This document shows, piece by piece, positions 54,221-63,970 of a stretch of DNA of 64,000 bases. Below the pieces are notes generated by a model that was not told the origin of the DNA, searched no databases, and saw nothing but the letters and a program-made list of their open reading frames with translations. Positions within the stretch are counted from its first letter, which is position 1. Each line of letters starts with the position of its first letter. The translations under genes were made by a program, and so were the position numbers. The stretch is from Flavobacteriales bacterium (GTDB lineage: Bacteria > Bacteroidota > Bacteroidia > NS11-12g > UBA9320): NCBI GenBank assembly GCA_020635355.1, contig JACJZW010000001.1, positions 434,001-498,000 of the forward strand. Direction: 5' to 3'.

Positions 54221-54808
54221 GTGAGACCGTTGCTGAGCATACTTCTTCTATTTTGCTTTACACATATAGTTAATGCACAGGACGAATACATCATTCGGTT
54301 TGATGTTACCCGTTCCGCCAACCGGGTAGTGATCGAGTTTGTGACATCGGCAGAATTCACCTGTGAAAATCTATCCGTCCTGCATGGGACAACCAAGGAA
54401 TCCATGACCGTGATCCATCTTTTTCCGGGAATTTGTGGTACCATCGGCACGGAAGAACACTACCTTCATGTCGTGTCCAACCTGGATCCCAACCGCCATC
54501 ATTTTTTCGCGCTTGATTTGGGCAGATATGGTCAAACAGATCCGGATTCCGTCTACATCAGCGGATCTGAACTCGCTCTTTCTGCAAATCCTGCCACCGC
54601 AGCCGCCAACATACTGATCGATAATCCATTACAGGAAATGGTAAGATTGAGTTTGATAGATGTAAACGGATCCGAGATTTCATCCCTTTCCACGCGCCAA
54701 TCCAGTGTTCCACTCTCCCGTTTCAACGTATCAAAATCAGGGCTGTATATTCTGAAAGCAGAGATTGCCGGCCGATTGGTTTACGTAAGATTCTTTTACC
54801 TTGGATGA
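54221..54808 (+). CDS. Secreted protein with T9SS type A sorting domain
   Basis: 195 residues, GTG start. Seen: a signal peptide (PLLSILLLFCFTHIVNAQ), a short beta-rich N-terminal half with Cys49/Cys73, and a C-terminal domain at about 118-195 with the pattern ALSANPATAAANILI, then MVRLSLIDVNGSEI and GLYILKAEIAGRLVYVRF, typical of the type IX sorting domain. No enzyme motif is visible. It is probably a small exported or surface-bound cargo. Confidence 0.75.
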   Translation: MRPLLSILLLFCFTHIVNAQDEYIIRFDVTRSANRVVIEFVTSAEFTCENLSVLHGTTKESMTVIHLFPGICGTIGTEEHYLHVVSNLDPNRHHFFALDLGRYGQTDPDSVYISGSELALSANPATAAANILIDNPLQEMVRLSLIDVNGSEISSLSTRQSSVPLSRFNVSKSGLYILKAEIAGRLVYVRFFYLG

Positions 54809-54865
54809 GTTCTGATTGCGGGTAAATACATAAACTTGTACCCAACATTTTAATCATCTTTAGGA

Positions 54866-55681
54866 ATGGGAAATCAACTTTTAGCTGGTAAAAAAGGAAT
54901 CATTTTCGGTGCGTTGGATCAAAACTCCATCGCCTGGAAGGTGGCCGAACGATGTCATGAAGAAGGCGCTGAGTTCATTCTGACCAATGCCCCAATAGCT
55001 CTTCGTATGGGTGTGATCAATGAATTGGCTGAAAAATGCAACGCCGATGTAGTTCCATGCGACGTTACACTTAATGAAGACATGGCCTCCTTGATCGATG
55101 CCGCCATCGCCAAATTTGGCAAGGTTGATTTTATCCTGCATTCAGTTGGAATGAGTTTGAACATCCGCAAGAAAAAAGCGTATACCGATCTCAACTACGA
55201 TTTCATGCACAAGACGTTGGATATTAGCGCCATGAGCCTCCATCGCTTGCTACAAACGTGCTATGAAAAGGACGCGATTAATGAGTGGGGCTCTGTGGTT
55301 TCCCTGACCTACATAGCGGCGCAACGGGTATTCCCGGATTATGGAGAAATGGCAGAAAGTAAGGCCTTGTTGGAATCCATCACCCGAAGCTTTGGATATC
55401 ATTATGGCGTGAAACGAAAAGTACGTGTAAATTCCATTTCACAATCGCCTACCATGACCACGGCTGGTTCTGGTGTGGGTGGATTTGACAGCTTTATTGA
55501 CTATGCCAATAAAATGTCACCACTTGGAAATGCAGATGCCAATGCATGTGCTGATTACTGTGTAACGATGTTTTCGGATCTAACACGAATGGTCACCATG
55601 CAGAATCTCTTCCATGACGGTGGGTTCAGCTATACCGGTGTAAGCAAGGAAGTGATGGACAAGTTTGGAACGAATGCCTGA
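54866..55681 (+). CDS. fabI: FabI: enoyl-[acyl-carrier-protein] reductase (NADH)
   Basis: 271 residues. Seen: the NAD loop FGALDQNSIAWKVAERCHEE, Tyr149 in SLTYIAAQ and the catalytic Tyr159-x6-Lys166 in PDYGEMAESK, plus MTTAGSGVGGF in the substrate loop. It reduces the trans-2-enoyl-ACP in the last step of fatty-acid elongation. The stop directly abuts the stop of the convergent gene at 55682. Confidence 0.95.
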   Translation: MGNQLLAGKKGIIFGALDQNSIAWKVAERCHEEGAEFILTNAPIALRMGVINELAEKCNADVVPCDVTLNEDMASLIDAAIAKFGKVDFILHSVGMSLNIRKKKAYTDLNYDFMHKTLDISAMSLHRLLQTCYEKDAINEWGSVVSLTYIAAQRVFPDYGEMAESKALLESITRSFGYHYGVKRKVRVNSISQSPTMTTAGSGVGGFDSFIDYANKMSPLGNADANACADYCVTMFSDLTRMVTMQNLFHDGGFSYTGVSKEVMDKFGTNA

Positions 55682-56590
55682 TCAGCGTTCTTCGCTGGGA
55701 ACAATCACCCTATTTCGCAATTCGTGGGCGTTTTTGCGACGATCGTAAAACAGATCGTCAAACAATACCCAAAACCCTTTACTGAACTTCAGATAACTGT
55801 AACTACCATCGGGTAGGTAGTATTCGTACATCCCTTTTTGCATGGGATTCACCGGAACCGTATTGGCGTACACCACCAACTTCTCCTGCTTGTCGTATCG
55901 ACAGAGCAGAACCGCCTGTTCCGCGAATTTGAAGATCATCCGACTTTGAATTTCATCGTCCACGGCAAAAACAGGTGCACCGAATTGAGGTTTATCGTCC
56001 TCATCAAACCAGAGTACATCAATGACCTTTTTATTGATAAACTCATCTTCCCCATCCCAACCAAACAGCATGTAGTAGCTCTTTCGTTTGTATTTATAGG
56101 GATGAATCTGATAGTACAACGCACCTACCCAATGACGGTTGTCGAAGGTCTCGTATTCCACATCCTTGAGATAGTCTGAGCTGTCGTACAAACCATAAAG
56201 TATAAGCGAATCTGATCGGTTCATCTGCAGCGCGCCGAAGTACATGTAACGGCCACTGTCCAGGAGTAAATTCCAGGTGAACAGTCGGAATTTGTCATCC
56301 GATGGTTTTAGAATGGATACCGTCCTCACCTTGTTGAGAAGCGGAAACGAGTACTCAAAACTGTTCGGTACCTGCAGCGCTTTTTTCAAGGTCTGAATGA
56401 AGTAATAGCAGCTTGTTACCCGCTCATTTTCATCCACTCCATTGATGATGTTGAAACTCAATCCTTCCAGTTGATATTCAATGTTACGGATGGAGTCCAG
56501 GTAAACGGAATCCCGATGCTGTCCCTTTGAAACCAGCGGGGAAAGTAGAAGTAGGATGAAGCTAATCCGGAATTTGTGCATCACTTTCAT
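55682..56590 (-). CDS. Secreted protein of unknown function
   Basis: 302 residues. Seen: a signal peptide (ISFILLLLSPLVSKGQ) and a mature part rich in aromatic residues (RHWVGALYYQIHPYKYKRKS, YYMLFGWDGEDEF), suggesting a beta-sheet fold; no known motif. Proteins with this kind of sequence are common as conserved hypotheticals in Bacteroidota. It abuts fabI at the 3' end and precedes the thiolase by 44 bases on the other side. Confidence 0.7.
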   Translation of the reverse strand: MKVMHKFRISFILLLLSPLVSKGQHRDSVYLDSIRNIEYQLEGLSFNIINGVDENERVTSCYYFIQTLKKALQVPNSFEYSFPLLNKVRTVSILKPSDDKFRLFTWNLLLDSGRYMYFGALQMNRSDSLILYGLYDSSDYLKDVEYETFDNRHWVGALYYQIHPYKYKRKSYYMLFGWDGEDEFINKKVIDVLWFDEDDKPQFGAPVFAVDDEIQSRMIFKFAEQAVLLCRYDKQEKLVVYANTVPVNPMQKGMYEYYLPDGSYSYLKFSKGFWVLFDDLFYDRRKNAHELRNRVIVPSEER

Positions 56591-56633
56591 AACTCAAAAA
56601 TGTTGCCATTCCGTATATAACGTCTGCACGTTC

Positions 56634-57809
56634 TCACATCTCAACGACGAGTGCACTGGCACCGCCACCGCCATTACAGATACCTGCCGCTCCACGTTTG
56701 GCTCCGTTCTGCTTCAACACATGCAGGAGGGTAACGAGGATACGAGCCCCGGAGGCTCCCAGCGGATGACCTAAAGACACGGCACCTCCATTGACGTTCA
56801 CCTTGTCCGGATCCAGATTCAATAATTTATTGTTGGCCAGACTCACCACGGAGAAGGCCTCATTGATTTCGAAATAGTCAATGTCTGGCAATGAACAACC
56901 TGCACGCTCAACGGCAATGGGTAACGCCTTGGCTGGTGCGGTGGTAAACCATTCTGGAGCCTGTGCGGCATCCGCAAAACCGGTGATTCGCGCCAATGGT
57001 GTTAATCCTAAGGACTCTGCTTTTTCTTTGCTCATAAGCAACAGAGCCGCTGCGCCATCATTCATGGTACTTGCGTTTGCAGCGGTTACCGTGCCATCTT
57101 TCACGAAGGCCGGACGCAAGGCAGGGATCTTGTCAAAGAATACATTCTTGTATTCTTCATCTTCCGTAACCATTACCGGATCACCCTTTCGTTGAGGCAC
57201 CTCTACCCCAACAATTTCCTCCGAAAATTTACCGGTTTCCCATGCCGCCGCTGACCGCTTATACGATTGAATGGCGAAGGCATCCTGCTCTTCACGGGAT
57301 ATGTTCATTTCCGAGGCGGTGTTCTCCGCCGCATTGCCCATCATGTAATTGTTATATACATCGGTGAGGCCATCATGCGCCAGCCCATCAATGGCTGTTA
57401 CGTTGCCGTATTTATAGCCTTTTCGCGATCCCGTTAAATAATGCGGAACCATGCTCATATTTTCCATTCCTCCGGCAATCACGCAATCATTGTATCCCAA
57501 TTGAATGCTTTGTGCTGCCAGCATAACCGACTTCATCCCGGATGCGCATACCTTGTTCACAGTTGTACATGGCACTTCCGGAGAAATTCCCGCAAAGATG
57601 GAAGCCTGACGAGCAGGAGCCTGCCCAATACCCGCTTGCAGCACATTACCCATAAACACTTCTTGTACCTCTGAGGCATCCACCCCGGCTTTGTTCAACG
57701 CGCCTTTAATGGCCGTTGCGCCGAGTTTTGGCGCTGGAATATCACTGAACACCCCCATAAAGCTTCCCATTGGAGTACGAACAGCGGAAACGATATATAC
57801 TTCTTTCAT
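56634..57809 (-). CDS. Acetyl-CoA C-acyltransferase (thiolase)
   Basis: 391 residues from ATG 57809, the standard length; the longer frame adds 10 non-conserved residues. Seen: acyl-accepting Cys88 in NKVCASGMKS, His348 in GHPLGASGAR and Cys378 in GICNGGGGASA, the three active-site residues. It condenses two acetyl-CoA or splits 3-ketoacyl-CoA. EC type (biosynthetic or beta-oxidation) cannot be told; no other fatty-acid oxidation gene lies next to it. Confidence 0.95.
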   Translation of the reverse strand: MKEVYIVSAVRTPMGSFMGVFSDIPAPKLGATAIKGALNKAGVDASEVQEVFMGNVLQAGIGQAPARQASIFAGISPEVPCTTVNKVCASGMKSVMLAAQSIQLGYNDCVIAGGMENMSMVPHYLTGSRKGYKYGNVTAIDGLAHDGLTDVYNNYMMGNAAENTASEMNISREEQDAFAIQSYKRSAAAWETGKFSEEIVGVEVPQRKGDPVMVTEDEEYKNVFFDKIPALRPAFVKDGTVTAANASTMNDGAAALLLMSKEKAESLGLTPLARITGFADAAQAPEWFTTAPAKALPIAVERAGCSLPDIDYFEINEAFSVVSLANNKLLNLDPDKVNVNGGAVSLGHPLGASGARILVTLLHVLKQNGAKRGAAGICNGGGGASALVVEM

Positions 57810-57883
57810 TTGGTCGATTTTGGCGCAAAAATAAGGCATCCAAAGGCATTTGATTTTGCCCGATCATTAATCATCTTTGTCCG

Positions 57884-58597
57884 GTGAAAAATCAGATCGA
57901 AGTCATTCTGTCTCCCCTGCTCCTCCCCAACTTTACGCTGGAAGGAAAGGTGGTTGTAGTTATTGATATTCTACGAGCAACGAGTACCATCAGTGCGGCC
58001 ATATTCAACGGTGCACATTCCGTTATTCCCGTGGTATCCACCGAGGAAGCTCTCGGGTATGATCGCAACGAATTCCTGATTGCCGGAGAACGGGAAGGAC
58101 AGAAAGCGCCCGGATTTGATTTTGGAAATTCTCCACTGGAGTATCGGTCCGAGGTAGTTAAAAACCGGGAAGTTGTGCTCACTACCACCAATGGTACCCG
58201 GTGCATTCATGCTTCATCTGATGCCGATGCAGCCGACATACTGGTAGGTGCCTTTACCAATGCTTCGGCAACAAACAACTACCTCAGAACATGTGGTAAG
58301 GATGTCGTCTTGTTTTGTTCCGGATGGAAGAATCGGGTTAATCTCGAGGATACGCTGTACGCCGGCTCCGTGATACACGCTCTTCAAGATGTGTTTGACG
58401 TACAAGACGACTCAGCAGAATTGGCACATGACCTGTATCAATGTGCCAAGGATAACCTTCTATCCTATCTCAAAAAGGCCTCTCATCCTCGACGCTTTGA
58501 ACGTTTGGGAAACACAACCGATCTGCCCCACTGCTTGCAAACTGATATTTACAATATTGCCATCGGGTATCGGGCAGGAAAATTAATCCGACTCTAA
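57884..58597 (+). CDS. comB: ComB: 2-phosphosulfolactate phosphatase family protein
   Basis: 237 residues, GTG start, 74 bases from the divergent thiolase. Seen: VVVIDILRATSTISAAIFNG (24-43), GEREGQKAPGFDFGNSPLEY, and TTTNGTRCI, the motifs of ComB. In methanogens it frees sulfolactate from phosphosulfolactate for coenzyme M; in Bacteroidota it may serve sulfolactate or capnine-type sulfonolipid synthesis. No other sulfonate gene is near, so the pathway is unproved. Confidence 0.88.
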   Translation: MKNQIEVILSPLLLPNFTLEGKVVVVIDILRATSTISAAIFNGAHSVIPVVSTEEALGYDRNEFLIAGEREGQKAPGFDFGNSPLEYRSEVVKNREVVLTTTNGTRCIHASSDADAADILVGAFTNASATNNYLRTCGKDVVLFCSGWKNRVNLEDTLYAGSVIHALQDVFDVQDDSAELAHDLYQCAKDNLLSYLKKASHPRRFERLGNTTDLPHCLQTDIYNIAIGYRAGKLIRL

Positions 58598-58610
58598 TTC
58601 AACTGAGCAT

Positions 58611-58635
58611 AAAAAAAGGGGCACGCGGCCCCTTT
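58611..58635 (-). terminator. Terminator of the M16 peptidase gene, also usable by comB
   Basis: AAAGGGGC (58615-58622) pairs with GCCCCTTT (58628-58635) around ACGCG. On the minus strand the stem is followed by TTTTTTT, so it stops the M16 gene; on the plus strand the T-run is only three bases. Confidence 0.85.
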
Positions 58636-58657
58636 CAATGTAGTTGAAGACGGAGAA

Positions 58658-61483
58658 TTAGTTGATCTCAATCACCTTTACTTTTCCGTATCCCAATTTA
58701 TCCAAACCTGGCTTGATCTTGTAGGCATGCCCTACTACTACGATCAACATGTTTTCGGGTTTGATGTATTTGGTTGCCAAGGCATTGATTTCATCCTTGG
58801 TGATGTTTTGAACAATCTTCGCCTGTTGATCCGTATAATCTTTTGGCAGATTGTACTCGATAATTCCGTTCAGGAAGCCCAATTTCTGGAATGGCGTTTC
58901 GTAGTTAAGCGCCTTGCTCAACAAAATTGAACTCTTGGTGAATGATAATTCATCGTCGGTAATCCCTCCTTTTTTGAATCCTTCCAGCTCCTTCATCAGC
59001 TCCATAATGGCACTGTCCGTAGCTTCCTTCTTAATGTTGCCACTGAACCCGTATTCACCGTAGTAGCTGTTTCCGGAGAATCCTGTTCGGGCACCATAGG
59101 TGTATCCTTTGTCCTCTCGTAGGTTCAAGTTAATACGGCTGCTAAATGCACCACCCAGAGAAAAGTTCATGATGGTTGATTTATAGTAATCCCCGTTGAA
59201 ATCATATTTCATGGATGGATAGCCTGCAATTACCAGCGACTGTGGTGCATACGGCTTGTCCACCAGAATAACGGTTGTTTGAGCTGGCATCACTGCCTGC
59301 GGAACTGCCGGTACAGTTACATTTTTATTTTTCCATGTTTTGATCCAGGTAAGCGAACTCATCACTTCCTCCTGAGATACAGGACCTACCACTGAAACGC
59401 TAGTGACATTCGGTGAATAGAATTGGTTGTAGAAGTCAATACAGTCATCAACCGACATCTTTCCAACCGACTTAGCATCACCTGAAACATCCTCCGCCAA
59501 AATGGTTCCAGCATAGAGAATTTTGTTGTATTCACTCGCCGCCATCCAGTTTGGATTTGATTTTCGGCTGGTGAAACCTTCCATATTCTGTTTCTTGATT
59601 CGTTTGAAATCAGCGGGATCAAAGCGAGGGTTGTACAAGCTGGATTCCAACAGTTTCATGGTTTCCGTCATCTTGTCCTTGAAGCATTGAACGAAGATTG
59701 TGGTGGATGATTCGCCACTTGAGTAGGAAATACGACTACCCAATGTTTCAAGCGCTGCCGTAAACTCTTCAGACGTCATTCCTTTTGGACCTTCATCCAT
59801 CATTTGAGCCGTCATGGAAGCGGCACCTGTTTTGATTTTTTTGTCTGCTTCCAGCAGGTGACCACCAGCCATCTCGAAGTAGAAATATACCTTGGGAGAT
59901 TCATCGGAACGGCTTCCAATTACCTTAAGACCGTTATCAAATTTCGTTTGGTAATAATCCGGAACAATGATGTTTTTACCGGCTGGAGCTTTGGGTTGAA
60001 CGGAACGATCAAAGTTGTCTTTTGGTGGGTTGTATTCCAAACCAACGTATTGCGGATCGGTCTTTTTTGTTTGACCCGCATGTGGGTTCACACTTTTGGA
60101 TTTCTCATCGTCTCCTTCTTTTGGAGCCTCGCGAGAAACATTCAAAATAACGGCTTTGCGGTTTTTAATGTATTTGTTGAATACCCGCATAACATCTTCC
60201 TTGGTCACCTCGTCGTAACGGGCCAACTCATCGTTGAGATTGTAACCGTTACCCTTCATCATATTCCATTCACTTAACAAGAGCGCCTTGCTTTGAACAG
60301 AATTGGCCTGATCAACCAATGACGACTTGAACACGGTTTTGATACGCGCCAATTCGTCATCGTTGATGCCGTTCTTACCAAATTCTTCCAAACTCGCACG
60401 AATACGACCTTCCAATTCGCCATGTGTTAAACCACCAAAGGTTCCCACCGCAGTGAAGCCCATAAAACCAGAAAGTTCCAGTGAATTATGACCGGCGCTT
60501 GCCTGTACGGCTTCTTCGGTTTTTACCAGATTCTTATAAAGGATGGAGTTGTTTCCACCTCCAATGGCTCGGGCCATGATGTCCAGGGCAGCCTGATCGC
60601 GGTGATAGGCCGGAACAGTTGGGAAGGCCATTTGTACCAAGGGTAACCAAATATTATCGGTCATTGGTACGTAGTAATCCGTTGGGAGGATTGGATCCGA
60701 TGCCCGTGGATTTCGAACCTCAGGACACTTATTGATGGTGCTGAAGTATTTACTCACCCATTTTTTAACTTCCTCTGGCTTAACGTCACCGGATACCACC
60801 ACTGTGGCATTATTTGGTCCGTACCAACGGAGGAAGAAGTTTCGCAGGTCTCCAAAACTGGCATCGTCCAAATCATCCACATACCCAATTGGCGTCCATT
60901 CGTATGGATGATTGGGGTACAGGCTCTTGAACAATACTTCGCTAACCATACCATACGGTTGGTTATCGTAGCGCTGACGTTTTTCATTCTTTACTGCATC
61001 GCGCTGATTGTTGAATTTTTCTTCGGTAAAACCATCGAGATGGGTCCCCATCCGATCGGCTTCCAACCACAACAAAGTCTCGGTAAGATTACTCGGAGCT
61101 GTGTTGATGTACACCGTCTTGTCAAATGACGTAAAGGCGTTGTTGGTTCCCCCCGCTTCGCTGATGATTTTGAAGTGTTCCTCATCCGCTACGTTCTTCG
61201 AGCCCTGAAACATCATGTGTTCGAAGAAGTGCGCAAAACCACTGTTTCGGACACTTTCCCGTGCCGACCCAACGTGATAGGCCACTTGTACGTGAACAAT
61301 CGGATCAGAGTGATCCTCATGGATAATCAAGGTGAGATCGTTGCTGTCAAGTTTGTACTTAACATACGGGATAACGGTGTTCTCCTTGTTTGGTTTAACT
61401 TCTTCAACCAGGGTAAACTGAGCAAATGCTGATGAGGTTAAAACCCCCAACAACATGGCAAGACATACGTTCTTTAAGTTCAT
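58658..61483 (-). CDS. M16 family zinc metallopeptidase, secreted
   Basis: 941 residues with a signal peptide (MNLKNVCLAMLLGVLTSSAFA). Seen: the inverted zinc motif HFFEH (85-89), VKNEKRQRYDNQPYGM with the distal Glu region, and the repeated M16 domains with PSNLTETLLWLEADRM and, in the C-terminal half, NLREDKGYTYGARTGF. Members cut peptides in the periplasm, often as a two-domain clam-shell made from one chain as here. The second half lacks HxxEH, as usual. Confidence 0.92.
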   Translation of the reverse strand: MNLKNVCLAMLLGVLTSSAFAQFTLVEEVKPNKENTVIPYVKYKLDSNDLTLIIHEDHSDPIVHVQVAYHVGSARESVRNSGFAHFFEHMMFQGSKNVADEEHFKIISEAGGTNNAFTSFDKTVYINTAPSNLTETLLWLEADRMGTHLDGFTEEKFNNQRDAVKNEKRQRYDNQPYGMVSEVLFKSLYPNHPYEWTPIGYVDDLDDASFGDLRNFFLRWYGPNNATVVVSGDVKPEEVKKWVSKYFSTINKCPEVRNPRASDPILPTDYYVPMTDNIWLPLVQMAFPTVPAYHRDQAALDIMARAIGGGNNSILYKNLVKTEEAVQASAGHNSLELSGFMGFTAVGTFGGLTHGELEGRIRASLEEFGKNGINDDELARIKTVFKSSLVDQANSVQSKALLLSEWNMMKGNGYNLNDELARYDEVTKEDVMRVFNKYIKNRKAVILNVSREAPKEGDDEKSKSVNPHAGQTKKTDPQYVGLEYNPPKDNFDRSVQPKAPAGKNIIVPDYYQTKFDNGLKVIGSRSDESPKVYFYFEMAGGHLLEADKKIKTGAASMTAQMMDEGPKGMTSEEFTAALETLGSRISYSSGESSTTIFVQCFKDKMTETMKLLESSLYNPRFDPADFKRIKKQNMEGFTSRKSNPNWMAASEYNKILYAGTILAEDVSGDAKSVGKMSVDDCIDFYNQFYSPNVTSVSVVGPVSQEEVMSSLTWIKTWKNKNVTVPAVPQAVMPAQTTVILVDKPYAPQSLVIAGYPSMKYDFNGDYYKSTIMNFSLGGAFSSRINLNLREDKGYTYGARTGFSGNSYYGEYGFSGNIKKEATDSAIMELMKELEGFKKGGITDDELSFTKSSILLSKALNYETPFQKLGFLNGIIEYNLPKDYTDQQAKIVQNITKDEINALATKYIKPENMLIVVVGHAYKIKPGLDKLGYGKVKVIEIN

Positions 61484-61574
61484 ACGGTGCTTTGAATTTT
61501 TAGCAACCGCAAAAATACCCGTCTTATAATGTTACGGAAATGAAATCGATTAAGGGTGGCCTCAGAGCGATGAT

Positions 61575-62804
61575 TTACTCATCCTTTTCCTGTGCAATCC
61601 ATCCGGTGAGCCCATTTTGCTTGGCATACTCCAAAATTTTATCGGCCTGTTCCCGGTCACGGGTGGCATAAATCCCAACCCGATAAAAGCCGTTCGGTTG
61701 TGGAAGTACTTTTACTGTGGGGTATTGCTTGCCAAGCTGATCGGCATAGGCATCCGCCCATTTGCGATCTCTCGTAGATGCCACAATGATGTAGTAATCT
61801 CCGGGTGTTGGGGGAGTGTAGTCCGGAGTTTCGCTGGATGGTTGTTTTTTATCCTCCTCCGGTTTGGTTTCTGTTTTAGGTGTTACCGGTGTTGGCTGTG
61901 GTTTTACAGGTTCAACTTCCGGCGTGGTTTTAGGTGGATTGGACTTCGGAGTTTCCGCAATTACCACTACCGGTTCACGGTTCATCAGGCTATCGATCAA
62001 CACATCTTTCTGATCCAGTTGAATGCTTTGCTTATCCAACTCCAGTTGCAGGCTATCCAATTGAGCCAAACGAATCGTTGGATCCACCCAATCGTCAGGA
62101 CACCCATTTTTGAGGATGCCAATTTCCGTTGGACAATCGTCATCGGCGTCAGCCACACCATCACCGTCATAATCATCGACCCGGCGCTTTTCATTGGGCT
62201 CTGACCGACGTTTCCCGATGGTTTGAATATAGCCTAACCGGTATTGTAAATGGGTATCAAAGTCTCCGCTCAACTCCTGATTAACCGCCGCCTGTAGATT
62301 TAAACTGGACCACTCTCCTATTCGAATTTTGGAGCCCAATCCGTATTCATTGGCGAAGGTTGCCGGAGCTAAACCGGCCTTTTTAAAGCCAGGACGGTAA
62401 TTATAGTTATAGCCAAAATTGAGATACGGTGCAATTCGGGCATCTTGTCTCAACCACGCACCGTTGTTGAACTTGAGGAGGATATCGGCATCAAAACCCA
62501 AGCTGTAAGACTTGGAAACAAATCGGCTATCCTGTTCCTGATTGAGGATTACACCGTTTGAAACACCCATATTAAACTCCCAGAACCGGGAAAGATACCG
62601 GCCATAAGACAACCGGATGTTACTGGAAATGGATGAATCAAACCTGCCAAACTCCCTATTGGCCAGTGAAACATTGTAAACGTTGTAGTCCTGATTGATG
62701 CCAAACGCCTTTGGATTATCGGCTGTTTGAGCCGATGCCATCGAGCCAAGCATGGTAAAAACCATCAGTCCCAACCACTTCCATTCGGTGTAATTCATTT
62801 TCAT
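61575..62804 (-). CDS. Outer-membrane beta-barrel protein with thrombospondin type-3 repeat and SPOR domain
   Basis: 409 residues from ATG 62804, chosen because the signal peptide (KWLGLMVFTMLGSMASAQ) begins there; an 81-codon upstream extension is not signal-like. Seen: a beta-barrel-like N-terminal half, the Asp-rich DYDGDGVADADDDCP at about 213 (calcium-binding TSP3 type), a Gln/Leu coiled part, a Pro/Lys/Thr linker, and a C-terminal SPOR domain (GDYYIIVASTRDRKWADAYA) that binds denuded peptidoglycan. It likely links the outer membrane to the wall. Confidence 0.8.
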   Translation of the reverse strand: MKMNYTEWKWLGLMVFTMLGSMASAQTADNPKAFGINQDYNVYNVSLANREFGRFDSSISSNIRLSYGRYLSRFWEFNMGVSNGVILNQEQDSRFVSKSYSLGFDADILLKFNNGAWLRQDARIAPYLNFGYNYNYRPGFKKAGLAPATFANEYGLGSKIRIGEWSSLNLQAAVNQELSGDFDTHLQYRLGYIQTIGKRRSEPNEKRRVDDYDGDGVADADDDCPTEIGILKNGCPDDWVDPTIRLAQLDSLQLELDKQSIQLDQKDVLIDSLMNREPVVVIAETPKSNPPKTTPEVEPVKPQPTPVTPKTETKPEEDKKQPSSETPDYTPPTPGDYYIIVASTRDRKWADAYADQLGKQYPTVKVLPQPNGFYRVGIYATRDREQADKILEYAKQNGLTGWIAQEKDE

Positions 62805-62892
62805 AGCTGTACTACAAACTACCTTAACCACCTGCGGAACCGAAAGTTGGGATGTTAACACTTTGAATTTAAAGGCGAAAAATATGTACAAT

Positions 62893-63582
62893 TCAATGCT
62901 TTGGCGCAATCCATTGTTCAGAAGACAGGGAATATAAGGTGTCTGTAAAAAGACCGAGATCAACGAATTGTTTGATATCCCTTGTAGTCCAACTGGCTTC
63001 ACCCAAATAGGTATAACCATGGCTTCCGGATCGGTTGAAATGAACATCGGCTAAAGAGGTGTTTAATTGCCGAATTTGATTGACGTCATCCTCGTTCAAC
63101 ATCCGGATGTTGGTGTAATGATGGTTGCCTCGCTCCAACAAATATACTTCCCACCATCCATGCTCCGTTTTGCGGTTAATGAGCAGATGGTGAGGATCAA
63201 TTTTACGAACCGTAAAATCCGGAGTTAGCCAATGAGCTGTTATCGACTTTCCCAGACCAAACAGCGTATCCGGCGCATTTCGAAAGGCTTGCCCGGTTTG
63301 GAATTCCCCTTCTTTTAATATGTATAGCAAGTTGTTGTGAATGAAGTAATTCACTCCGGAATCCAATTCGTTTTTAGGATAAGCCGATTCGTATGATTCT
63401 GTGTAGAGGAAACCATTGGAGCGGATTTCAAACCGATTGAAACTATCCCCCCAATGCCCCGTGAAGGTGCTTGGAATGGATTTCAGATCCGATTGATCGA
63501 TTGGTTGAGGTGTGGTAAAATTGATGGTGGAACAGGACGTCAGCACCAACAGGAGCATTGAAACAATTAGGGTTGTTCGCAT
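62893..63582 (-). CDS. Lipoprotein of unknown function
   Basis: 229 residues with a lipobox (LLLVLTSC, Cys17). The mature part has no recognised motif; TFTGHWGDSFNRFEIRSNGF and HYTNIRMLNEDDVNQIRQL may form a beta-rich domain. It faces the same direction as the next lipoprotein upstream and the SPOR-domain gene downstream, 88 bases away, so they may be coexpressed. Confidence 0.7.
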   Translation of the reverse strand: MRTTLIVSMLLLVLTSCSTINFTTPQPIDQSDLKSIPSTFTGHWGDSFNRFEIRSNGFLYTESYESAYPKNELDSGVNYFIHNNLLYILKEGEFQTGQAFRNAPDTLFGLGKSITAHWLTPDFTVRKIDPHHLLINRKTEHGWWEVYLLERGNHHYTNIRMLNEDDVNQIRQLNTSLADVHFNRSGSHGYTYLGEASWTTRDIKQFVDLGLFTDTLYSLSSEQWIAPKH

Positions 63583-63652
63583 AGTGAACCAACGCCCATC
63601 GTGACCGGTTCGTGTGTGAGCACCGATTAACTGAAAAGTGAAATCGATTAAA

Positions 63653-63970
63653 TCAGGGATTTAAGCAGCCTTGGTGAGCCACCTGCATGGAATCTTTCCA
63701 ATGACCACCATTTCGAAGAAATAATCGAGTGTTTACGAAGGTATTGATCACATCGGCTGAGGTTTTTTGTCGTAATGACACTACGCATCCCGCGACCCGC
63801 TTTTCACACACACCATACGAATGATCTATGGAATCCAAACAGCTTTGAGTGACCGTATCCGCTCCAAAATCAGGCATTCCATACATCCGATATGTGGCGC
63901 ACCTGTGGATGCAACCGGATAAAAATATCCCAGTCAACAAGGGTAATAAATAGATGGACAGATGCTTCAA
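63653..63970 (-). CDS. Small Cys-containing lipoprotein of unknown function
   Basis: 105 residues with a lipobox (LTGIFLSGC, Cys20). The mature part has five further Cys (24, 44, 55, 62, 101), which may form disulfides in the periplasm. It is not similar to any family I know. It appears complete, with its start 30 bases from the window end. Confidence 0.6.
   Translation of the reverse strand: MKHLSIYLLPLLTGIFLSGCIHRCATYRMYGMPDFGADTVTQSCLDSIDHSYGVCEKRVAGCVVSLRQKTSADVINTFVNTRLFLRNGGHWKDSMQVAHQGCLNP

Noticed and set aside
62805..63047. 81-codon N-terminal extension of the SPOR-domain protein
   Set aside because: It overlaps the upstream lipoprotein gene's end, is not conserved-looking and would bury the signal peptide.
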